The notes under the pieces are model-generated. The model searched no databases, was not told where the DNA came from, and saw nothing but the letters and a program-made list of their open reading frames with translations. Below, one piece after another: positions 8,130 to 15,035 of a stretch of 64,000 nt of DNA (positions are counted from its first letter, which is position 1; each line of letters starts with the position of its first letter). This stretch comes from Actinomadura livida (lineage in GTDB: Bacteria; Actinomycetota; Actinomycetes; Streptosporangiales; Streptosporangiaceae): contig NZ_BMRO01000011.1 of assembly GCF_014648675.1 (NCBI RefSeq), forward strand, positions 200,239 through 264,238, in the 5' to 3' direction. Position numbers and translations under genes: made by a program.

Positions 8130-8180
8130 GGAAGGGCTGGCGGGAGAACACCAGCCCTTCCGTTGCGGGCGCGAGCCCGC
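8130..8180 (-). terminator. double hairpin after precursor gene 1
   Basis: The 11-bp hairpin 8130-8161 and 6-bp hairpin 8165-8180 repeat exactly the pair found after precursor gene 2, just past the stop of precursor 1. Confidence 0.75.
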
Positions 8181-8196
8181 GGTACCGACTCCTCGG

Positions 8197-8433
8197 TCAG
8201 CCGCCCGCGACCACGGTGCTGCCGGCGCAGGCGATCGACGAGCTGTTGGTCGCCGGGTTCACGATGCCCAGGAGGCCGTGGTTGACGGCCGTCACGGCCT
8301 GGCAGTTCGGGACGACGATGGCGCCGCCGCCACCGCCGTGGCCGCCGCCGGCGAGCAGGGTGGACAGAACGGCGCGCTCCGGCAGGACCTCGCCGGTCAG
8401 CGTCTCGAGCTCGGTGTAGGTGTAGGACTTCAT
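8197..8433 (-). CDS. precursor-like peptide 1 of locus A
   Basis: A 78-residue peptide nearly identical to peptide 2: leader MKSYTYTELETLTGEVLPER, a longer Gly/His-Gly linker, then NCQAVTAVNHGLLGIVNPAT and a second Cys in IACAGS. I start at the ATG at 8433, which matches the start of peptide 2 and has AAAGGAA upstream; an ATG 24 bases further out is in frame but not conserved. It is the most promoter-proximal gene of the locus. Product class is not recognised beyond resembling a ribosomally made, leader-processed peptide. Confidence 0.8.
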   Translation of the reverse strand: MKSYTYTELETLTGEVLPERAVLSTLLAGGGHGGGGGAIVVPNCQAVTAVNHGLLGIVNPATNSSSIACAGSTVVAGG

Positions 8434-8522
8434 GTGGTTCCTTTTCTTCCTTGTCACGCCCGGATCTCAAGGTGGATACCGGATGTCCCTTTCCCGCCTC
8501 CGGACAGAGGCGGGTAGCTCTA

Positions 8523-8552
8523 CGTATAGCAGACCTCACTGGGAGTAGCCAA
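8523..8552 (-). promoter_or_regulatory. sigma70-type promoter of precursor gene 1
   Basis: TTGGCT (8552-8547) and TATACG (8528-8523) with an 18-base spacer on the minus strand, in the same context as the promoter of precursor gene 2. It lies back to back with the oxidoreductase gene at 8684. Confidence 0.7.
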
Positions 8553-8683
8553 GATCCCCTTGTCCAGCGGTTTTGTCGCTTACGGGAGGCTCGCGGGACG
8601 CCCGCGGGAGGGGGCGTCAGCGCCTCGATGCGCTGCGGGACGGGGCTTGCGGCACCGCGACGGTTCAGCGCGCGGGGGCGGGT

Positions 8684-9664
8684 ATGCGGGCCTGCATGGA
8701 ATTCGGATACACACTGCTCTGCGAGCAGACACCGCCCAAGCAGCTCGTGGCCGACGTGGTGGAGGCGGAGGAGGCGGGCTTCGACTACTCGGCCGTCTCC
8801 GACCACTACTTCCCGTGGCTGGAGGACCAGGGCCACTCCGCCTACGCCTGGTCGGTGCTGGGCGCGCTGGCCCAGGCCACCCACCGCATCCCCCTGATGA
8901 CGCAGGTGACGGCCCCGATCATGCGCTACCACCCGGCCGTGGTGGCGCAGAAGGCCGCCACGATGGGCGTCCTGTCGGACGGGCGGTTCACGCTGGGGCT
9001 CGGCGCCGGCGAGAACCTCAACGAGCACGTCGTCGGCCGCGGCTGGCCGTCGGTGGACGTCCGGCACGAGATGTTCGCGGAGGCCGTCGAGATCATCCGG
9101 GCGCTGTTCGGCGGAGACTACGTCAACTACCGGGGCCGGCACTTCACCGTCGACTCCGCGAAGCTGTACGACCTGCCGGACCGGCCCGTCCCGATCGGGA
9201 TCGCCGGCTTCGGCCCGCGCGCCGGGCGGCTGGCCGCGGAGCACGGCGACCTGCTCATCTCCGACCAGCCCGTCAAGGAGACCGTGGACCTGTTCCACGC
9301 GGAGGGCGGCGCGGGCAAGCCCGTCTACGGGCAGCTCCCCGTCTCCTACGGGACCGACCTCGACGAGTGCAGGGAGCGCGCGCACCGGATCTGGAGGTTC
9401 TCGGCTCCGGGGTGGAAGGTGATGGCCGAGCTTCCGGGCCCGGTGAACTTCGAGGCCGCGGTGCGGACCGTCCGTCCCGAGGACGTCGCCGAGTCCGTCC
9501 CGTGCGGCGACAACGTGGACGACTACGTCGAGGCCGTCCGGAAGTTCGCGGACGCGGGGTTCACCCACCTGGCGATCTGCCAGTCGGGGGCCGAGCACCA
9601 GAAGGACTTCCGCACGTGGGCGGAGGCCGATCTCCTCCCGGCCCTCCGCGAACGTTTCGGCTGA
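8684..9664 (+). CDS. LLM-class flavin/F420-dependent oxidoreductase
   Basis: A 326-residue TIM-barrel protein of the luciferase-like monooxygenase superfamily, closest in look to the F420-dependent glucose-6-phosphate dehydrogenase-related subgroup: FGYTLLCEQTPPKQLV at the N-terminus, SDHYFPWLEDQGHS, GRFTLGLGAGENLNEHV and PVPIGIAGFGPRAG. It probably uses reduced F420 or FMN with an unknown substrate. ATG 8684 has GGGGG five bases upstream; ATG 8696 is an alternative. It diverges from peptide locus A, so a role in peptide redox chemistry is conceivable but unsupported. Confidence 0.8.
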   Translation: MRACMEFGYTLLCEQTPPKQLVADVVEAEEAGFDYSAVSDHYFPWLEDQGHSAYAWSVLGALAQATHRIPLMTQVTAPIMRYHPAVVAQKAATMGVLSDGRFTLGLGAGENLNEHVVGRGWPSVDVRHEMFAEAVEIIRALFGGDYVNYRGRHFTVDSAKLYDLPDRPVPIGIAGFGPRAGRLAAEHGDLLISDQPVKETVDLFHAEGGAGKPVYGQLPVSYGTDLDECRERAHRIWRFSAPGWKVMAELPGPVNFEAAVRTVRPEDVAESVPCGDNVDDYVEAVRKFADAGFTHLAICQSGAEHQKDFRTWAEADLLPALRERFG

Positions 9665-9673
9665 TCAAAGTTC

Positions 9674-9692
9674 GCGTCCGTGTTCCGGACGC
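9674..9692 (+). terminator. hairpin after LLM oxidoreductase gene
   Basis: GCGTCCG (9674-9680) and CGGACGC (9686-9692) form a 7-bp stem with a 5-base loop ten bases past the stop, between two convergent genes. Confidence 0.5.
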
Positions 9693-9760
9693 CGGGTGAC
9701 GCCCGCGCCCGCGACGTCATCCGCGCGGTAAAGGTCTGCCGATCTTTGTCCCGGCCGGGC

Positions 9761-10114
9761 TCAGGCCGTCGCGGGCTGCGGGCCGTGGCGGGTCCAGAGC
9801 ACCGTGGCCAGGAGTTCGTCCAGTTCCTCCGGGTCGCCGGGGATCAGGTCCGGCGCTTGGAGGAGGGCCGCGAGGCGGCGGACGTCCGGGTCGTCGGCGT
9901 GCGCCTGCAGCCATTCCGGTCCCGCGCAGTCGCCGACGGCCGCCACCAGGTCGCGGAGCGACGCCGGGGCGGCCACGTCGCCGGCGGCGTGGACACCGGC
10001 CAGGACGTGCAGGACGGCCGCCGCCCTTTCGCGTGTCTCGGCGTTGCGGGTGCGGGTGTGGACGTAGTCCGCGGCTGTGCGCGTCTTGCGCAGGATGAGC
10101 GTGGGGGCCGTCAT
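9761..10114 (-). CDS. hypothetical protein, heat-shock locus
   Basis: A 117-residue soluble, helical protein with no recognised domain. The start is ATG 10114 behind a strong GGGAGGTGA; the frame extends 19 codons further upstream with no better signal. It follows hspR by about 70 bases on the same strand, so it may be part of the hsp20-hspR transcript. Sequence hints: N-terminal TLILRKTRTAADYVHTRTR and C-terminal DPEELDELLATVLWTRHG. Confidence 0.6.
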   Translation of the reverse strand: MTAPTLILRKTRTAADYVHTRTRNAETRERAAAVLHVLAGVHAAGDVAAPASLRDLVAAVGDCAGPEWLQAHADDPDVRRLAALLQAPDLIPGDPEELDELLATVLWTRHGPQPATA

Positions 10115-10183
10115 CGCGGGGTCACCTCCCGGGAGCTCGGCTGAACGTTGCGCTTGCTCTGCCCGTCCCACGTTACCGGCCGG

Positions 10184-10513
10184 TCAGGCCCGGTCCCCGG
10201 GGCCGGAGCCCAGGGCGTCCAGGCGGCGGGTGAGCTCGTCGCGCTCCCGGGTCACCTTGGCGAGGTCGTGCTGGAGCTCGATGATGCGGCGGATCGCCGG
10301 CAGCGTCATGCCCTCGTCCATCATGGTCACGACCTGCTGGATGCGGCCGATCTCGTGCCGGCTGTAGCGGCGCTGGCCCCCGGCCGACCGGCGCGGCGAG
10401 ACGACCTGGTGCTGGTCGATGCGGCGCAGGAACGCCTGCTGCACGTCGAGCATGTCGGCGACCTGCCCCACGGTGAACAGGGCCGCGTGCTCGTCGTCCA
10501 TGGGCAGCTTCAC
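10184..10513 (-). CDS. hspR: MerR-family heat-shock repressor, HspR-like
   Basis: A 109-residue MerR-type regulator. The helix-turn-helix lies at FTVGQVADMLDVQQAFLRR and is followed by GGQRRYSRHEIGRIQ, as in HspR proteins, then a C-terminal coiled coil (ELQHDLAKVTRERDELTRRL). HspR represses chaperone genes. It lies about 100 bases after the hsp20 gene, the arrangement of an autoregulated heat-shock operon. The GTG at 10513 is preferred because AAGGAG sits five bases upstream; GTG 10519 and ATG 10501 are alternatives. Confidence 0.8.
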   Translation of the reverse strand: MKLPMDDEHAALFTVGQVADMLDVQQAFLRRIDQHQVVSPRRSAGGQRRYSRHEIGRIQQVVTMMDEGMTLPAIRRIIELQHDLAKVTRERDELTRRLDALGSGPGDRA

Positions 10514-10609
10514 GCGCACTCCTTCTTCTGCCTCCGCCGGACGGGACCGCGGCCCCGCCCCGGTGATGCCCGGGACCGGGCCGCGGTGATCCGCCGCCGG
10601 ATGCTCCGG

Positions 10610-11047
10610 TCAGCTCTTGAGCGCCTTGCGGCCGCGGCCGGTCTGGATGGCGACCTTGCGGGGCTTGGCCTTCTCCAGCACCGGGATGCGGATCGCGAGG
10701 ACGCCGTTGTCGTAGGCGGCCTCGATGGCGTCGGCGTCCAGGTGCTCGGGGAGGTGGACCCTGCGGGTGAAGGAGCCCATCAGCCGCTCGCGGACGAACG
10801 GCCGCTCCTGCTCGCCGATCTCCTCGTCGCGGCGCGCGCTCACGGTCAGGATGTCGCGGTCGACGGTGACGTCGATGGAGTCGGGGTCGATCCCGGGCAG
10901 GTCGAACCGCAGGACGACGTCGTCGGCGCGCCGGATGCCGTCCATCGGCATGCCCGCGCCGTGCCCGTTGGCGGTCGCCTGGCGGAACACCCGGTCGACC
11001 TGGCGCTCGAACTCCTGCACGAACGGGTCGATCGACGTCAGCAGCAT
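10610..11047 (-). CDS. Hsp20 / alpha-crystallin small heat-shock protein
   Basis: A 145-residue small heat-shock protein. The alpha-crystallin domain spans about residues 38-132 with VVLRFDLPGIDPDSIDVTVD, a loop rich in acidic residues, and the signature GVLAIRIPVLEKAKPRKV. It binds unfolded proteins in the cytoplasm and holds them for refolding. The N-terminal arm DPFVQEFERQVDRVFRQ is typical of the actinobacterial Hsp18 group. First gene of the hsp20-hspR unit. Confidence 0.92.
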   Translation of the reverse strand: MLLTSIDPFVQEFERQVDRVFRQATANGHGAGMPMDGIRRADDVVLRFDLPGIDPDSIDVTVDRDILTVSARRDEEIGEQERPFVRERLMGSFTRRVHLPEHLDADAIEAAYDNGVLAIRIPVLEKAKPRKVAIQTGRGRKALKS

Positions 11048-11127
11048 GATGCCTCACCTCCGAAGATGTCCCGGGCCGCGGGACGGCCCGGGGGCCTGAT
11101 CGCCACAGAAGAGAACTTGCAACTTGG

Positions 11128-11156
11128 ACTGTAGGTTACCTCTAGTCGGCTGTCAA
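11128..11156 (-). promoter_or_regulatory. promoter of hsp20-hspR operon
   Basis: On the minus strand TTGACA (11156-11151) and TACAGT (11133-11128) are 17 bases apart, a near-consensus vegetative promoter about 80 bases before the hsp20 start. Confidence 0.65.
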
Positions 11157-11180
11157 GCATCTGTACGGATGCACTTGACA
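11151..11180. promoter_or_regulatory. inverted repeat joining two divergent -35 boxes
   Basis: TGTCAAG-CATC (11151-11161) and GATG-CA-CTTGACA (11168-11180) are inverted copies with a two-base bulge. Each arm contains the TTGACA box of one of the two divergent promoters. A protein bound here would control both genes. It is not the published HAIR consensus CTTGAGT-N7-ACTCAAG, although it shares the CTTGA half-site in opposite orientation. Confidence 0.55.
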
Positions 11181-11204
11181 CGCTTCTGTCTATGTGGGTA
11201 TAGG
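11175..11204 (+). promoter_or_regulatory. strong divergent promoter of the small gene at 11255
   Basis: TTGACA (11175-11180), an 18-base spacer and TATAGG (11199-11204) form a near-consensus sigma70 promoter; transcription would begin near 11211. Confidence 0.7.
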
Positions 11205-11254
11205 AAAGGTGTATCGGTCGATGACCTGGTGAACGCGCGGAGGGTTCCAGGGGA

Positions 11255-11614
11255 GTGATCGAGTTGCAGCGCCTCGTGCCGCGGCGGGTGGACCGCGAGT
11301 TCGCAGAGCTGATCTGCGCCGACGGCCGGTGGCTGAGGGAGGAGTTCGACGCCCTGGTCGCGGCGTCCTTCGGCGGACCGCCCGTCCGGCTCGGGCCGCC
11401 CGCACCTCCCTGGACACCGCCCACCGGGCGACCGTGGCGATATATCCCGTTCTCGTGCCCGCCGGCGCGTGTCGCGCGGCGCGCGGGCCGGCCCGTCGGG
11501 AGCGGTCTCCCGATGCGGCGGCAGCGCGCACCTCCGCGAGGCGGCCTGGTGCGCGTACGTCATGAGGAAGGACGACCGGAAGGAGGGCTATCGCAGCACG
11601 GAGCCGTCAGCTGA
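11255..11614 (+). CDS. hypothetical small protein divergent from hsp20
   Basis: A 119-codon frame with a GTG start behind GGGG. The first 50 residues, including CADGRWLREEFDALVAAS, look like real protein and recall short acidic actinobacterial proteins. The rest is Arg/Pro/Gly-rich and may be a frame that drifted after the true end. Support comes from a strong promoter 50 bases upstream and a terminator 24 bases downstream. Function unknown. Confidence 0.45.
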   Translation: MIELQRLVPRRVDREFAELICADGRWLREEFDALVAASFGGPPVRLGPPAPPWTPPTGRPWRYIPFSCPPARVARRAGRPVGSGLPMRRQRAPPRGGLVRVRHEEGRPEGGLSQHGAVS

Positions 11615-11637
11615 AGTCTCGCTCTTTCGCATCTGCC

Positions 11638-11668
11638 GGACCGGCGGGCGGCGACCGCCCGCCGGTCC
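11638..11668. terminator. bidirectional terminator
   Basis: A 14-bp perfect stem (11638-11651 with 11655-11668) and a CGA loop lie between the ends of the convergent small gene (11614) and carboxypeptidase gene (11700). Confidence 0.8.
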
Positions 11669-11699
11669 TCTCATGTCCGCGGCGTCATGATCCGGGACG

Positions 11700-12968
11700 T
11701 CAGGCGGCGCAGTACTGGGCCTGCTTGCCGATCGCCCGGTAGGGGCAGTCGGCGTAGTCGGTCAGCCGCAGCAGGGCCTCGCGACTCCGCTGGACCTCCC
11801 GGTCGATCGCGGACGGCGGCGGGTAGAAGCTGCCTCCGCCCAGCTCGAACGTGTACGAGAAGATGCGGTACTGGCCCCACGTCCAGTCGATGGTCGTGCC
11901 GTCGGTGATGTACAGGTCGCTGGACTGCTCCGGGGTGAACCCGTTCGTCGAGGCCAGCTCACGGCCGATCGTGCGGTGGGCCAGCTCGTCGTCGGCGGTC
12001 ATCGTCCCGGGGACGGTGTTGTTGTAGGTGTAGCCGAACGGCCACAGCACCAGCTCGGCCTCGGAGTGGACGTCCAGGAACATCTTGATCTGCTGCCGGC
12101 CGCCCACGACCCGGCTCCGCACGAAGTCGGCGATCACCTTGGTCTCGGGGGCCGACTCCGCGCGGGTGCCGCGGTAGGTCTGGCTGGAGCCGCTGCCGGA
12201 CGAGCCGCCGCAGCACCCCCACCGGTAGGCGAAGTTGCGGTTGAGGTCCGTGCCCGTCGACGTCGAGTTGGGCTGGCGGTTCTTGCGCCACATCCGGCCG
12301 GCGGAGGTGTCGCTGGTCATGTCGTAGACCTGGCCGTCCGGGTTCACCATGGGCATGATGTAGATCTCGCGCCCGTTCACCAGGTTCCTGATGCGGCTGT
12401 TGCCCGCGTACCCGCTGGTGAGCTGCCCGATGTAGTCGAGCGCCTGCTCGGCGGTGAGCCGCTCGCGCGCGTGGATGTTGGCGATGATGAGCACCTCGGG
12501 CTCGTTCTCGTCCACCGCCACGTTGTCGCTGATCTTCACGCCGACGATGTCGCGCCCCTGGTACGACCTGCCCGCGACGAACTGCCGCGCGATCTGCGGG
12601 TACGCGGCGACGACGGAGTCGACGTTCTGCCGCATCTCGGCGTACGTGTGGTACGACGTCGCGGCCTTGGTCTCGACCGGGGCCGGGGCCGCCGAGGGCG
12701 CGGACCGCACCGAGTAGCCGAGTCTCCGGATCGCCCGCACCTCCGCCGGGATGGCGGTGACCGAGAGCTCGCCCGTCCGGACGTCGTCGATCGCCGCCCC
12801 GGTCCGCGCCACCTCGGTGCGCTGCTGGGCGGTGCCGGGACCGGTCACCACGTACTGCGCGGCGGCGTCCGGGGCCGGGGCGGCCGCGGCCGCGGGGGCG
12901 AAGGCCAGGACGAGGGCGAGCGCCGACGGGATCGTGAGGAGGGAGCACAGTTTCCGTGCACTGTTCAT
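11700..12968 (-). CDS. secreted M14 zinc carboxypeptidase
   Basis: A 422-residue exported enzyme with a signal peptide ending near AFAPAAAAAPAP. A propeptide of about 80 residues precedes the M14 domain. Zinc ligands are in IHARERLTAE (H and E) and FLDVHSEAE (H); the catalytic Glu is in YTFELGGGSF. The Arg/Asn pair TDLNRNFAYRWGCCGG matches carboxypeptidase T-type enzymes. It removes C-terminal residues from peptides outside the cell. C-terminal Cys residues may form a disulfide. Transcribed alone and away from the secreted protein gene at 13640. Confidence 0.9.
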   Translation of the reverse strand: MNSARKLCSLLTIPSALALVLAFAPAAAAAPAPDAAAQYVVTGPGTAQQRTEVARTGAAIDDVRTGELSVTAIPAEVRAIRRLGYSVRSAPSAAPAPVETKAATSYHTYAEMRQNVDSVVAAYPQIARQFVAGRSYQGRDIVGVKISDNVAVDENEPEVLIIANIHARERLTAEQALDYIGQLTSGYAGNSRIRNLVNGREIYIMPMVNPDGQVYDMTSDTSAGRMWRKNRQPNSTSTGTDLNRNFAYRWGCCGGSSGSGSSQTYRGTRAESAPETKVIADFVRSRVVGGRQQIKMFLDVHSEAELVLWPFGYTYNNTVPGTMTADDELAHRTIGRELASTNGFTPEQSSDLYITDGTTIDWTWGQYRIFSYTFELGGGSFYPPPSAIDREVQRSREALLRLTDYADCPYRAIGKQAQYCAA

Positions 12969-13639
12969 CGGATACCTGCATTCGTGCTGCGCGCCCGGCG
13001 ATCGCCTTGCGGGATGCCTGAAGGAAGCGCACGGGCGCTGGGGGTGCCGTCACCATGAACGGGAACGGAACGCTTGACAATGGCCGGCCGCCCGCGCGGC
13101 CCATCGGCGGAAATCCTCCGCCGGAGGCGTGAAATGCCAGGCCAGGGTTCCCGTGGGGCGGGTCGCGGCGGCTCCGGTTCAGATCAATCGACGCCGATGT
13201 GAAATTTCAATGGACCATCGAGATGCGCTGTTCAGGCTGAAACAGGTTCTCATCCGGGACGGTTCCCACCCTGGTGCCGGGGGGTTTCGGACCGGGTCCG
13301 CCCGGCGTGCGGAGCGTGACCGTCCCCGCCGGGGCATCGAGCTCGCGAGGTCGATTTATGGACGTCTCGTATCGGCATTTACGGCCGAGTTGTGACCGGA
13401 ATACCGGATATTTTGTCTGGGTATTGACCAGGCCGTCGCCTTTGCTTACCTTCTTAATAGAACGCGTTCTACTCGTTGGGGCCCGTGTCGATGCGGACAC
13501 GGCTGCTCCGGCTCCCGTCCTCGAAACATGACGCCCCGCCGTCCATTGGCCACGGGCGCGGTGCCGCATGGGTCGAAGGGCTCCCACCCCGTTCCTTCGG
13601 GTGCAGGCGCGACGCCCACCGTTCGAAATGAGGACTACC
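12969..13639. other. long intergenic region between divergent secreted-protein genes
   Basis: These 671 bases hold no convincing gene; the frames present are Arg/Pro-rich. The part around 13380-13470 is less GC-rich than the rest and carries the palindrome at 13458. Promoters of the carboxypeptidase (minus) and of the small secreted protein (plus) must lie here. Confidence 0.5.
13458..13471. promoter_or_regulatory. KstR-like / TetR operator palindrome
   Basis: TAGAACGCGTTCTA is a perfect 14-base palindrome that fits the KstR consensus TnnAACnnGTTnnA. It lies about 170 bases before the start of the small secreted protein gene. Confidence 0.55.
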
Positions 13640-14125
13640 TTGTCCCGCACCACGAAGAAGCTGGCCGCGATCGCATCGACCACCGCCGCGGCAGCCCTCA
13701 CCGTCGCCGTCACCGCCACCCCCGCTATGGCGTGGACGGCCGGTAACTTCACCGCCACGCTCAACGGCACGATGGTCATCAACGCCGGCATCCCCGCCGA
13801 GTGCACCGGCTCGACGCTGACCGGCACCATCGACGCCAACGGCAACCTCACCATCACCTCGGCCTCGGTCAGCGGCTGCGGTGTCACGGTCACGCCCAAC
13901 AACCTGCCGTGGTCCGGCAGCCTCAACAACGGAGTCGCGACCCTCAACGGCTTCTCGATGAGCGCCATCGGCTGCACCTACGGCGGCAACCTGTCCGGCA
14001 GCTTCAGCGGCACGGACCTCCCGGTCTCCGCCACGTTCGCCAACCAGAAGGTCAACAAGACCAGCGGCTGGCTGTGCCCGGGCTCCGCCACCGTCACCGC
14101 GACGTACGACTTCGCCGCGGCCTGA
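13640..14125 (+). CDS. small secreted four-cysteine beta-rich protein
   Basis: A 161-residue precursor with a clear signal peptide (KK then AAIASTTAAAALTVAVTA, cleavage after AMA). The mature part is Gly/Ser/Thr/Asn-rich with alternating hydrophobic residues, suggesting a beta-sandwich, and has four Cys (AECTG, SGCGV, IGCTYGG, LCPGS), so probably two disulfides. I choose TTG 13640 because GAGGA lies five bases upstream; ATG 13628 lacks a ribosome site. No domain is recognised; similar unnamed secreted proteins occur in actinomycetes. Two terminators follow. Confidence 0.75.
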   Translation: MSRTTKKLAAIASTTAAAALTVAVTATPAMAWTAGNFTATLNGTMVINAGIPAECTGSTLTGTIDANGNLTITSASVSGCGVTVTPNNLPWSGSLNNGVATLNGFSMSAIGCTYGGNLSGSFSGTDLPVSATFANQKVNKTSGWLCPGSATVTATYDFAAA

Positions 14126-14134
14126 CCCCCGGTG

Positions 14135-14165
14135 ACCGGGCGGGCCCGACGTCAGCCCGCCCGGT
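14135..14165 (+). terminator. terminator 1 of secreted protein gene
   Basis: ACCGGGCGGGC (14135-14145) pairs with GCCCGCCCGGT (14155-14165), 11 bp, ten bases past the stop. Confidence 0.75.
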
Positions 14166-14174
14166 CTCCGACCC

Positions 14175-14205
14175 GTGACCCCGGTTCCCACCCCGCCGGG
14201 GTCAC
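14175..14205 (+). terminator. terminator 2 of secreted protein gene
   Basis: GTGACCCCGG (14175-14184) pairs with CCGGGGTCAC (14196-14205). It forms a tandem pair with the previous hairpin. Confidence 0.65.
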
Positions 14206-14528
14206 GGCATCGGCGGACATCGGATGAGCACCCCCGGGCGGGCGATGGCTCATCGAAGTAAATGCCATCCGAGAAGCTGATCAATGGCCGTAAGTACCTG
14301 TTCTACACAGGTCGGTGACGGCCGCCTCGTGGCGGAAAGTCCGGGGACGCGGCGACGCGGCGATCCGGGCGCCGTGGCGTTCGGCTTTGCCGGGATCGTG
14401 GTGCGCCCCCGTAGGACGCGATGTCTTCTGCCTCGTCCCGGGGCGTGGCGATCTCGGTGCGGCGAGCAGGAAGCCTGTTGCGGTCGTCCAGCACGGGGTG
14501 CCGACTGGTCGCACCGCAGCGGCGCTCC
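14206..14528. other. intergenic region past peptide locus B
   Basis: I see no gene, promoter pair or strong hairpin in these 323 bases, which lie between the terminators of the plus-strand secreted protein gene and the end of the S26 peptidase gene. Confidence 0.4.
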
Positions 14529-15035
14529 TTAACGCGCTCTGCCAGATGCTTCGTCCCGAGGCCGTAGGTGGCGTACGACGACGCCGAGGACGCCGTCTCC
14601 AGACACGTAGCCGAAGTAGCGGGAGTCGGTGCTGACCCGGGTGTTGTCGCCGAGGACCAGCATGCGGCCGTCGGGTACGGGGGTGCCGGGGGTGGTCGAG
14701 AGCGTGGCGGCCAGGGATGCGGGCACTGGGTCGCCCGGCACGGCCGCCACCCTTTTGATCATCCAGGCGTGGCCGGCTGGGTGCCGGCTCGCGCGTGCGG
14801 TGGTGCCGGGCGAAGGGCTGGACTGGAGGTGTCCGGCGCTGCGGGCGACGACGATGTCGCCGGCGCGGACGTGCCGCAGCGTTCTGCGTCGCACCAGGAC
14901 GCGGTCGCCCCCGTAGAGCGTGGGTTCCATGCTCGGGCCGCTCACGTCGATCACGAGGAGGTGGCGGTGCAGCCAGGCGATGAGCGCGGCGGTCGCGGCG
15001 AGCGCGGTCCCGGCGGCGAGGGCAGTTTGGATCAC
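14529..15035 (-). CDS. S26-family signal peptidase of peptide locus B
   Basis: A 168-residue membrane-anchored peptidase with one N-terminal membrane segment (residues about 5-30). Catalytic Ser is S35 in SGPSMEPTL and the general-base Lys is K94 in WMIKRVAAVPGD; the GDN and DSRYFGYV boxes of type I signal peptidases follow. It starts at GTG 15035, overlapping the stop of the ABC gene by four bases (GTGA), so it is coupled to the operon. The natural inference is that it cleaves the cysteine-rich peptide encoded upstream, which has an Ala-rich ATASA site. Confidence 0.85.
   Translation of the reverse strand: MIQTALAAGTALAATAALIAWLHRHLLVIDVSGPSMEPTLYGGDRVLVRRRTLRHVRAGDIVVARSAGHLQSSPSPGTTARASRHPAGHAWMIKRVAAVPGDPVPASLAATLSTTPGTPVPDGRMLVLGDNTRVSTDSRYFGYVSGDGVLGVVVRHLRPRDEASGRAR

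Larger units (their letters stand above)
8130..8555. repeat. tandem duplication unit, copy 1 (precursor 1 with promoter and terminator)
   Basis: Direct repeat partner of 7619-8040. Gene, hairpins, the 5' leader phrase GGTGGATACCGGATGTCCC and promoter hexamers are all conserved, which points to a recent duplication of a whole precursor transcription unit. Confidence 0.85.

Noticed and set aside
7342-8433. Lanthipeptide, lasso or thiopeptide precursor assignment for locus A
   Set aside because: No matching modification enzymes are adjacent, and the cores lack the Ser/Thr/Cys layout of those classes.
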